From Reichenbachiella sp. 5M10 (GTDB taxonomy: Bacteria; Bacteroidota; Bacteroidia; Cytophagales; Cyclobacteriaceae), in the NCBI RefSeq assembly GCF_002742335.1, contig NZ_MDGR01000007.1:62001-126000 (forward strand): 64,000 bases of DNA, written 5' to 3'. Position numbers and translations under genes: made by a program. Of the stretch, positions 54,795-62,310 are shown in pieces; position 1 is the stretch's first letter, and every line of letters begins with the position of its first letter. The notes beneath the pieces are model-generated. The model did not search any database. It had not been told where the DNA came from and saw nothing but the letters and a program-made list of their open reading frames with translations.

Positions 54795-56009
54795 ATGAAA
54801 AAAGCAATCCTATTTTTTAGCTTGACAGTGTTTTGTATCACTGCGAGCATAGCCCAGTCTTCACCTTCGCGTGTGGTTGGGTATATACCTACTTGGGTCA
54901 ATTTTAGTGCCCTACTTCATGAGACAGATTTTTCGTCGTATTCGCACATCATGTTGGCATTCGCCAATCCGGATATAGATGGGAATGTCAGTATCGGAGC
55001 ATCGGAGGCAGATGTGAAGCGTCTCATCCGCAAGGCACACCAATCAGGGTGCCTAGTCCTCATGTCTATTGGTGGAGGATCTACTACCATCAATGATGCT
55101 TGGCACGAAAACATGAAATCTAGCAATCGCCCACGGGTCATCGGCAATTTGATTGCCTTTATGCAAGCGCATGGTTTTGATGGAATCGATGTGGATTTGG
55201 AGGGTGATTTGGTACTCAGCAGTGCCTACCCTGCATTCGTTCGGGAGTTAGACGAGCATTTGCCTGAGACCAAACTGTACACTGCCGCCATGGCAACTTG
55301 GAGCGCAACCAATTTGCAGTCCGAAACCCTAGATCGCTACGATTTCATCGGGGTGATGTCTTATGATCAGACTGGTCCATGGACACCCAATACACCGGGG
55401 CAGCACTCGAGCTATGACAATGCCGTATATGACATTGGTTATTGGAAGAATACAAAAAAGCTATCTGCGGACAAAGTAGTACTTGGTCTGCCGTTTTATG
55501 GCTACAACTTTGAAAGTGCCACGCAAATCAGATCGATGGTCTACCGAGATATTGTTGCGCAGTACGAGGGGGCGGAGGCTCTCGATCAAGTGGACAACAT
55601 CTACTACAACGGTCAGCCAACCATCCGAGCCAAATCAGAACTGGCACTGGAACAAGCAGGCGGAGTGATGATTTGGGAAATCACCCAGGATGTGTCCTAT
55701 AGCGATGAACGTTCACTTCTTCGGACGATACATGAGGTGATAGAGCCGGTTCATCAGGAGATATTGTCGACGGGTTTAGGCGTAGAGGCAGATAGTATTT
55801 ACCCCAACCCAACGCATGATTACTTGATATTGCCAGAGCTAGGACGAGACGATACCGTCACAATCGTTACTTTACAAGGAACACAGGTGTGGAGCGGAAT
55901 GGCAGATGCCGAGCGTCAAATTGATGTACGTTCACTCTCGTCAGGGATATACTTGGTAAGGATAGAGAATAACCAAAGAGTCAAAAGTCTCCGCTTTATC
56001 AAAGAGTAG
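54795..56009 (+). CDS. GH18 chitinase with T9SS sorting domain
   Basis: Secreted endo-acting chitinase of 404 residues. Signal peptide (to SIAQ), GH18 barrel with the SxGG strand (LVLMSIGGGS) and the intact catalytic motif DGIDVDLE, giving Asp129, Asp132, Asp134 and the proton donor Glu136, plus MSYDQTGPW for substrate positioning. The C-terminal roughly 75 residues (SIYPNPTHDYLILPE to KSLRFIKE) are a type A T9SS sorting domain, so the enzyme is exported across the outer membrane. Its closest neighbour upstream is the dead GH18 paralogue in the same operon. Confidence 0.93.
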   Translation: MKKAILFFSLTVFCITASIAQSSPSRVVGYIPTWVNFSALLHETDFSSYSHIMLAFANPDIDGNVSIGASEADVKRLIRKAHQSGCLVLMSIGGGSTTINDAWHENMKSSNRPRVIGNLIAFMQAHGFDGIDVDLEGDLVLSSAYPAFVRELDEHLPETKLYTAAMATWSATNLQSETLDRYDFIGVMSYDQTGPWTPNTPGQHSSYDNAVYDIGYWKNTKKLSADKVVLGLPFYGYNFESATQIRSMVYRDIVAQYEGAEALDQVDNIYYNGQPTIRAKSELALEQAGGVMIWEITQDVSYSDERSLLRTIHEVIEPVHQEILSTGLGVEADSIYPNPTHDYLILPELGRDDTVTIVTLQGTQVWSGMADAERQIDVRSLSSGIYLVRIENNQRVKSLRFIKE

Positions 56010-56062
56010 CTTATCTGTCTTGATGAATTTTGAAAACAATGAGAATATTAACTGATCATAGC

Positions 56063-57952
56063 ATGAGAAAGATATGGAATGGAATACTGAGCGTTGTGTT
56101 GGGAGGCCTACTGGCCTGTAGCCCGAAACCTCAGGGAGAATACAAGGGAACTGTTCAGATTATCCCTGAGCCTGTATCCCTACAACAGTCAACTGGTCAA
56201 CTGGTTCTCACAGAGGACCTGAAGTTGTTTGCTCAGGCAGATAACGAAGAGGCGAATCGCGTGGCGCAGCATTTAGCGGAGGATTTGAGGCAAGTTACAG
56301 GCTGGGCTGTCCCAGTAGCCCCGATCACAAGTGACCAATCGGTGGGGGATAACCAGATCGTATTTACGTCTGAGGGAGTAGCCAATGATCAACCCGAGGA
56401 GGCTTATACACTCAGTGTCACCACAGATGCTGTGGTTGTACGTGCTGTATCTGGCGCAGGCTTGTTTTACGGGATGCAAACGCTGAAGCAGTTGTTGCCT
56501 GTAGAAATCTATGGCAAAGCGAAGGCTACTGAGGTGGAGTGGAGTCTGCCGCTGGTGCAGGTTGAGGATTATCCACGATTTAGTTGGAGAGGATTGCATC
56601 TGGATGTGGGACGCAACATGAGCTCCGTGGAGTTCATCAAGGAATACATCGACAACATGGCCATGCACAAACTCAATACCTTTCATTGGCACTTGACAGA
56701 TGATCAAGGATGGCGGATCGAAATCAAAAAATATCCGAAACTGACAGAGATTGGAGGGTTTCGCAAGGAGAGCTTGACCATCACAAGTCGTCATCAGCCC
56801 AAAGTCTATGACGGCAAACGATACGGAGGGTTCTATACACAAGAGCAAATCAAAGAGATCGTGGCGTATGCTGCAGACCGGTATATCACGGTGATCCCTG
56901 AGATAGAGTTGCCAGGGCATGCTACTGCGGCGATCGCTGCGTATCCAGAGTTGGGTACATCAGGTGAGCGCCCAGAGGTGGAAGTGAACTGGGGCATATT
57001 CCCTGATATCTTCAATGTAGAGGACGCCACTTTTTCCTTCCTCGAAGATGTATTGGCAGAAGTCATCGAACTGTTTCCGAGCCAATATATTCATATAGGT
57101 GGAGACGAAGCGATGAAGGTTCAGTGGGAGGAGTCGCCACGGATACAAGCCAAGATGAAGGAATTGGGACTAAAAGACGAACATGAATTGCAGAGTTATT
57201 TCATTACGCGCATAGAGAAGTTTGTCAATTCCAAAGGGCGTCAGATCATCGGTTGGGACGAAATCCTCGAAGGAGGACTTGCACCCAATGCGGCGGTGAT
57301 GTCTTGGCGTGGAGAGTCTGGTGGTATCGCTGCAGCGAGGAGTCAACACAGCGTAGTGATGGCACCTTATCAGTTTCTGTACCTCGATTATTATCAAGGA
57401 GATCCACGATTCGAACCGACTGTGGTGGGACGTGAGCTGACCATGGCTGATGTATATGCCTACGATCCGCTACCTGACTCACTCACGGAGGAGGAGCAAG
57501 GCTACATCCTCGGTGCACAGGCCAATGTCTGGACGGAGTACATGCCTACCGAAGATCAAATCGAGTACATGGTCTACCCTAGGATCAGTGCACTCTCCGA
57601 ACTGGTGTGGTCACCAGTCAGTACCAAGGATTGGGAGCGTTTCAAAGAGAAATTGCCAAGACAGACAGTGCGCTATGCTGCGCTCGATATCAACTATGCC
57701 AAGAGTCTATTTCATGTGACCTATACCGTGTCCGCGGATTCTACCGATGGTTACCAAGTCGAGTTGGACAACCAGATGGACTGGCTAGGGATGTATTACA
57801 CCACGGACGGTAGTGAACCTACACTAGAGTCTTCACGCTATGAGTCACCGCTCATGGTGGCAGAAGGTACGAGGCTCAAGGCGATATTATATGCTACGGA
57901 TGAAACCCTATATGGCAAGGTTACAGAGATCGTCGTAGGAGCAGAACAATAA
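56063..57952 (+). CDS. GH20 beta-N-acetylhexosaminidase, lipoprotein
   Basis: Releases terminal GlcNAc from chito-oligosaccharides. Lipobox LGGLLACSPK, an N-terminal GH20b domain (about 30-155), and the catalytic barrel. The barrel has FSWRGLHLDVGRNM, HLTDDQGWRIEIKKYP, IPEIELPGHA and the catalytic Asp348-Glu349 pair in IHIGGDEAMKVQW. A C-terminal chitobiase-like segment (GMYYTTDGSEPT) ends the protein. About 629 residues from ATG 56063; ATG 56030 and 56039 add a stretch that is not signal-like. Likely periplasmic or outer-membrane-bound, acting after SusC import. Confidence 0.93.
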   Translation: MRKIWNGILSVVLGGLLACSPKPQGEYKGTVQIIPEPVSLQQSTGQLVLTEDLKLFAQADNEEANRVAQHLAEDLRQVTGWAVPVAPITSDQSVGDNQIVFTSEGVANDQPEEAYTLSVTTDAVVVRAVSGAGLFYGMQTLKQLLPVEIYGKAKATEVEWSLPLVQVEDYPRFSWRGLHLDVGRNMSSVEFIKEYIDNMAMHKLNTFHWHLTDDQGWRIEIKKYPKLTEIGGFRKESLTITSRHQPKVYDGKRYGGFYTQEQIKEIVAYAADRYITVIPEIELPGHATAAIAAYPELGTSGERPEVEVNWGIFPDIFNVEDATFSFLEDVLAEVIELFPSQYIHIGGDEAMKVQWEESPRIQAKMKELGLKDEHELQSYFITRIEKFVNSKGRQIIGWDEILEGGLAPNAAVMSWRGESGGIAAARSQHSVVMAPYQFLYLDYYQGDPRFEPTVVGRELTMADVYAYDPLPDSLTEEEQGYILGAQANVWTEYMPTEDQIEYMVYPRISALSELVWSPVSTKDWERFKEKLPRQTVRYAALDINYAKSLFHVTYTVSADSTDGYQVELDNQMDWLGMYYTTDGSEPTLESSRYESPLMVAEGTRLKAILYATDETLYGKVTEIVVGAEQ

Positions 57953-57977
57953 GGTCAACGAATTATTTGTACAGAGA

Positions 57978-58871
57978 ATGAACAACAGTCAATACATAGT
58001 AGGAGTGGATGTAGGCGGATCTACCATCAACCTAGGGGTGATTCGCAACGGGGAGATCGTGAAGAAAATCAGCGTACCGACTCCAGCTCAAGAAAGTAAG
58101 GATGTGGTGGTCGATGCGATTATAGCAGGGATCGAACAGGTGAGTATGGGTTTTGACATACTCGGTATCGGGATAGGTGTCCCGGGACTAGTTGATGAGA
58201 AACGTGGCATTGTTTATCAAGTGACCAACATACCGTCATGGGATGAGGTGCATCTCGTGGATAGCATCAGCGAGCATTTCGGGTTAGAGGTCTGCCTCAC
58301 CAATGACGCCAACTGCTATGTACTAGGAGAGAAGTTTCATGGCAAAGGAAAGCCCTATGACAGTGTCGTGGGGATTACGCTCGGTACGGGACTGGGAGTG
58401 GGACTGGTCATCAACGGTAGTTTGCACGCTGGCCTCATGTCCTGTGCGGGAGAGTTGGCGGTGCTTCCATACCTGGCGCACAACTATGAGCATTACTGTA
58501 GCGGACAGTTTTTCCAGAAAGAGCATGGGGAAGAGGGGAAAGTACTCTTTGCTCAGGCGGCGGCTGGTGACGAGCGTGCTTTGCGTATCATGGCAGAACT
58601 GGGGACGCATATAGGGCAGTTGGTCAAGTTGACCTTACACATACTGTCCCCAGAGGCTATTTTTTTTGGCGGTTCGATCAAGGACTGTTTCCCTTATTTT
58701 GAAGCTTCGATGCGAGAGGTGCTCAAGACCTTCCCTTATCAACGGGTATTGGATTTGTTGGTGATTGACTACTCAGGAGAGGCGGACATGGCTCTGCTAG
58801 GGGCCAGTGCCATCTTCGAAATGCGTAATCAGGAAATAGTAGAGTCAGGATTGTTAGAATCAAGACCCTAG
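57978..58871 (+). CDS. ROK-family sugar kinase (probable GlcNAc or glucokinase)
   Basis: Cytoplasmic sugar kinase of 297 residues. The ATP-binding motif VGVDVGGSTINLGVI is at the N-terminus, with GIGIGVPGLVDEKRGIVY, the catalytic LTNDANCYVLGE (Asp) and TLGTGLGVGLVINGSLHAG. The zinc-binding Cys cluster usual in ROK proteins (CxCGxxGCxE) is missing; only YEHYCSGQFF is seen at that place. Its position after GH20 in the chitin operon suggests GlcNAc as substrate, but glucose or mannose cannot be excluded. Operon ends with a terminator. Confidence 0.88.
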   Translation: MNNSQYIVGVDVGGSTINLGVIRNGEIVKKISVPTPAQESKDVVVDAIIAGIEQVSMGFDILGIGIGVPGLVDEKRGIVYQVTNIPSWDEVHLVDSISEHFGLEVCLTNDANCYVLGEKFHGKGKPYDSVVGITLGTGLGVGLVINGSLHAGLMSCAGELAVLPYLAHNYEHYCSGQFFQKEHGEEGKVLFAQAAAGDERALRIMAELGTHIGQLVKLTLHILSPEAIFFGGSIKDCFPYFEASMREVLKTFPYQRVLDLLVIDYSGEADMALLGASAIFEMRNQEIVESGLLESRP

Positions 58872-58926
58872 ACCAAGTGTCTCTAAAGGATCTCAAACTT
58901 TGGACAAGTTAATCTTAGAATATTTT

Positions 58927-58966
58927 CAAAGCCACTATAGTATTTTAACTATAGTGGCTTTGTGTT
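58927..58966 (+). terminator. Terminator of the chitin operon
   Basis: CAAAGCCACTATAGT (58927-58941) pairs perfectly over 15 bp with the arm at 58948-58962, loop of 6 nt, followed by TGTTT. The gap 58872-59181 otherwise holds a palindrome and the tetR promoter region, no gene. Confidence 0.85.
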
Positions 58967-59072
58967 TCTGACCAATATTAGGTTCAGTCGGTATTTCTGG
59001 AGATACAAATCAACAACGGGTTTCGATCAATGAATCGTTGGATAACGAAGTGATCTACTATTTTCCCCTCCA

Positions 59073-59087
59073 TAGGAGATTCTCCTA
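59073..59087. repeat. Perfect 15-bp palindrome upstream of tetR-type gene
   Basis: TAGGAGA-T-TCTCCTA, 7-bp arms around one central base, about 95 bp before the TetR ATG. Could be a protein-binding site; no further support. Confidence 0.3.
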
Positions 59088-59153
59088 AATTTCATTTTTC
59101 TTCTTCAAATTGTATCAAGGGTGTAACCTTTTTGACAAAAGGAAAGTAAAACC

Positions 59154-59177
59154 GAATGAACATTCAATCTATATTTG
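59154..59177 (+). promoter_or_regulatory. TetR operator overlapping its own promoter
   Basis: GAATGAACATTC (59154-59165, inverted repeat GAATG-AA-CATTC) is followed by TATATTTG (59170-59177), an exact TAnnTTTG -7 box. The start codon at 59182 lies at about the predicted transcription start, so the mRNA may be leaderless. The operator placement suggests autorepression. No TTTG is seen at -33. Confidence 0.6.
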
Positions 59178-59181
59178 CGGT

Positions 59182-59736
59182 ATGGTAGAGAAGAAGCAAG
59201 CGATATTCGATAGTGCCCTAGAATTGATCAACGAATGTGGGTTTCATGGGACGTCTATGAGTCAACTGGCTAAGCATGCAGGTGTGGCGGCAGGGACGAT
59301 ATATCATTATTTTGAGAGCAAAGAAGCAATGATTTGTGCTTTGCATACGGATATCGTGGACAAGCTGTTGGAGAGCTTAACGACAAGTGACGACAAAAAC
59401 CTTTCTTTCAAAGAGCGTTTTGGGAAAAGGTGGAAATGTATCTACCAGTTCCATATAGATCGTCCTCATGTCCTACGGTTTTACGAGCAGTTTGTCAATT
59501 CGCCATTCTATTTCAACTATCCCAAAAGGAAAGAGATTCAATTGTATTTTTCGGCATTTTTTCAAGAAGGAATCAGCCAAGGAATAATCATCGATAAAAA
59601 CCCAGAATTGATTTCAGGGTTGTTTTTCGGGAGTGTGATTTCCGCCTTGAAAATGAAGTTTTACCGAAAGGTGGATATCGATGGGTCAGATTTGAATGAC
59701 ATCATTGACATGCAATGGAAGGGCATGATCATTTAA
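59182..59736 (+). CDS. TetR-family transcriptional regulator
   Basis: About 184 residues. N-terminal helix-turn-helix of the TetR type: AIFDSALELINECGFHGTSM, SQLAKHAGVAAGTIYHYFESKEAM. The C-terminal ligand domain is variable, as usual. I start at ATG 59182 since the open frame to 59110 reads through the operator and -7 box. It precedes the TolC-adaptor-RND genes by 103 bp on the same strand and is the likely repressor of them. Inducer unknown. Confidence 0.92.
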   Translation: MVEKKQAIFDSALELINECGFHGTSMSQLAKHAGVAAGTIYHYFESKEAMICALHTDIVDKLLESLTTSDDKNLSFKERFGKRWKCIYQFHIDRPHVLRFYEQFVNSPFYFNYPKRKEIQLYFSAFFQEGISQGIIIDKNPELISGLFFGSVISALKMKFYRKVDIDGSDLNDIIDMQWKGMII

Positions 59737-59839
59737 ATGACTAAACTATTTTACTAGGAATGAATTGTGTCTGGGAGATAATCAGGCATAGGAAAACTAT
59801 TGTCAAAACATAATTAACAACAAAGAGAGTAGAAATCAT

Positions 59840-61144
59840 ATGAAACAAAAACTCAGTTTCTTAATCATACTATGCCTGGTCACGACGCTTCACGTGTCGG
59901 CGCAGCAGAGTTATTCACTCGAGGAGTGTATTACTTTTGCGCTGGAGCACCGACCAGACATGGAGCAAACGATGATCGATGAGCAGATCGGTCACCATGA
60001 GATCAACGCCAGTTTGTCGGCTTGGTTGCCACAGATCACGGGGAGCTACAGCTTGGTCAACAACACCCAGTTGCAGAGTACTGTGTTTGCTGGCAATGTC
60101 GTGCAGATCGGTCAGAAGTACAATTCCAACTTGTCTCTGCGCGCTGACCAGACGCTCTATAGCAACGAGGTGCTCTTGGCGAGCAAAGCTGCGAATCATA
60201 GCCGTCGACAGCTCGAACAAAACATCGTATCGAGCAAGATCAGTACGGTTGTGGATGTGAGCAAGGCGTTTTACGACATCTTGTTGACACGCGAGCAGCT
60301 CAATATCCTGCAGGGCAACATCGTGCGTCAGCAGAAGCAGTACAACGATTCGCGTGCACAGTACGACAATGGTATGGTGGACAAGACCGATTACCAGCGG
60401 GCAAGCATCACTTTGGCCAATTCGAGAAGTGCCAAGAAGAGAACCGAAGAGTCGCTGAAAGCAAAATTTGCTTATCTGAGACAGTTGATGGGCTTGCCGA
60501 TGGAGGAGCAGTTCAATCTGGAGTACGACACAAAGCAGATCTTGGAGAGTGATATTCTGTTGGATACCACGCAGAATCTAGCGATCGAGAGTCGCATCGA
60601 GTACCGACAGTTACAGACGGACATGGAGTTGCTCAAGCTCAACACGTCATACTATAAGATGGGCTTGATCCCGACGATTTCGGCGTATGCCAATTATAGC
60701 CCGCAGTACTTTCACGATGATTTCACGAGTCTGTACAACAACAACTACACCACGTCGAGCATAGGGTTGACGGCTAGCATTCCGATTTTCACGGGCAACA
60801 AGCGAAACCAGCAAATCAAGATCGCCAAGCTCCAAGAAGAGCGACTCGACGTGACACTGGAAGATGCCAAGCGTGTGATCAGCACCGAGTATCAGACGGC
60901 ACTCGCAGGATACAAGAGCGACTACTACGACATGGAAACACTCCGTAGCAATGCCGATCTCGCAGCGGATGTCTACAAAACCATCAAACTACAATACGAC
61001 GAAGGCATCAAAACCTACTTGGAGGTAATCGTAGCGGAGACCGAATTGCAGACAGCCCAACTCAACTATCTCAATGCGGTATTTCAGTTGCTATCTAGCA
61101 AACTGGACTTCCAAAAATCCATCGGAACCATCGAAATCAATTGA
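59840..61144 (+). CDS. TolC-family outer-membrane efflux protein
   Basis: Outer-membrane channel of an RND efflux pump, 434 residues. Signal peptide ending HVSAQQ, then the two OEP repeats with long helical coiled coils (AFYDILLTREQLNILQGNIV in the first, YKTIKLQYDEGIKTYLEVIV in the second) and short barrel strands such as TISAYANYSPQY. The stop overlaps the open frame of the adaptor, so the genes are tightly linked. Order TolC-adaptor-RND is common in Bacteroidota. Confidence 0.93.
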   Translation: MKQKLSFLIILCLVTTLHVSAQQSYSLEECITFALEHRPDMEQTMIDEQIGHHEINASLSAWLPQITGSYSLVNNTQLQSTVFAGNVVQIGQKYNSNLSLRADQTLYSNEVLLASKAANHSRRQLEQNIVSSKISTVVDVSKAFYDILLTREQLNILQGNIVRQQKQYNDSRAQYDNGMVDKTDYQRASITLANSRSAKKRTEESLKAKFAYLRQLMGLPMEEQFNLEYDTKQILESDILLDTTQNLAIESRIEYRQLQTDMELLKLNTSYYKMGLIPTISAYANYSPQYFHDDFTSLYNNNYTTSSIGLTASIPIFTGNKRNQQIKIAKLQEERLDVTLEDAKRVISTEYQTALAGYKSDYYDMETLRSNADLAADVYKTIKLQYDEGIKTYLEVIVAETELQTAQLNYLNAVFQLLSSKLDFQKSIGTIEIN

Positions 61145-61167
61145 CAACAATGATCTTTCAAAAAACC

Positions 61168-62280
61168 ATGAACATACATCGAAATTTATATCTCAACGCC
61201 ATCCTGATAGTCCTAGCCGCAGTAGCCGTGACCGCATGTACGGGGGGGAATGGTGCGCCTCGAATGGCAGGAGCAGCGACTGTGACGGCCATGGACGTAT
61301 TGTCCAAAGAAGTGGAAAGTTTGGATAGCTATCCAGCTACTGTCGTACCGGTCAACGAAGTGGAACTTCGTCCTCAACTGTCTGGATACATTACCGAAAT
61401 CTTCGTCAAAGATGGCGAAACAGTCAAAAAGGGGCAGAAACTCTATGAAATAGACCGAACCAAATATATCGCGTCCTATCATCAAGCCAAAGCAAATGTG
61501 TCTACGGCAGAAGCCAATTTGGCAAAAATAGAGCAGGACGTGAAGCGCTACGAAGCACTGCGCGAGCAGGACGCCATCGCTGCGCAAAAAGTAGATTACG
61601 CCAAAGCAGACCTCCAAACAGCCAAAGCGCAAGTCGATGCGGCCAAAGCGCAATTGTCTTCTTCGACCAATGACTTGCAGTACTCTACGATCAAAGCACC
61701 ATTCGCTGGGACCATCGGGATACATCAAGTTCGCGTCGGTGCGCAAGTATCGCCCGGTCAGCCATTGCTCAATACGCTCTCGTCTGACGATCCTGTGGCG
61801 GTAGATTTCGTGATCAACGAAAAGGAAATTCCACGATTCAACAGGCTGAAACGTGAGGAGCAGCCTGATTCGTTGTTTACCATGGCGTTGAGTGACGGCA
61901 GCAAGTACCCCTATTCGGGAAAGGTGATAGCCATCGATCGTGCAGTAGGCCGTCAGACGGGTACACTGACGATCCGTTTGAGTTTTCCTAATCCAGAGAA
62001 GGACCTGATCCCAGGGATGACTGTGGATGTCAAGGTGCTCAATCAAGACCATGGAAAGCAAATTGCGATCCCTTACAAAGCAGTTGTCGAGCAGATGGGC
62101 GAGTACTTCGTCTATGTCGTCCAAGACGGCAAAGCACATCAAGTCCGTATCCAACTCGGTAGCATTGTCGGTGGAGATATCGTCGTACGTGACGGGCTCA
62201 AGGGAGGCGAAAAACTCATCGTCAATGGCATCCAGAAACTACGCGAAGGATCAGCAGTAGAGGTCGCGAGCAACAATTAA
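61168..62280 (+). CDS. RND efflux periplasmic adaptor (HlyD/AcrA type), lipoprotein
   Basis: Membrane-fusion protein joining pump and channel. Lipoprotein signal (ILIVLAAVAVTACTGG); lipoyl half-motifs VELRPQLSGYITEIFVKDGE and STIKAPFAGTIGIHQVRVG flank an alpha-hairpin with SYHQAKANVSTAEANLAKIE; then beta-barrel and membrane-proximal domains. About 370 residues from ATG 61168; ATG 61150 is possible, and TTG 61141 overlaps the tolC stop. Followed 30 bp later by the RND pump. Confidence 0.92.
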   Translation: MNIHRNLYLNAILIVLAAVAVTACTGGNGAPRMAGAATVTAMDVLSKEVESLDSYPATVVPVNEVELRPQLSGYITEIFVKDGETVKKGQKLYEIDRTKYIASYHQAKANVSTAEANLAKIEQDVKRYEALREQDAIAAQKVDYAKADLQTAKAQVDAAKAQLSSSTNDLQYSTIKAPFAGTIGIHQVRVGAQVSPGQPLLNTLSSDDPVAVDFVINEKEIPRFNRLKREEQPDSLFTMALSDGSKYPYSGKVIAIDRAVGRQTGTLTIRLSFPNPEKDLIPGMTVDVKVLNQDHGKQIAIPYKAVVEQMGEYFVYVVQDGKAHQVRIQLGSIVGGDIVVRDGLKGGEKLIVNGIQKLREGSAVEVASNN

Positions 62281-62310
62281 TCAATTCGGTTCAAAACATA
62301 ACATAGAAGA

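Noticed and set aside
56273-56920. A 215-residue open frame on the - strand
   Set aside because: Antisense to the GH20 hexosaminidase; no recognisable motif.
58073-58300. Possible phage or plasmid signature near the kinase and tetR genes
   Set aside because: No integrase, tRNA end or change in gene style was seen; neighbouring genes form ordinary operons.
61213-62154. A 313-residue open frame on the - strand
   Set aside because: Antisense to the efflux adaptor, which has clear domains and fits its operon; the antisense product is rich in Cys, His and Phe without a pattern.
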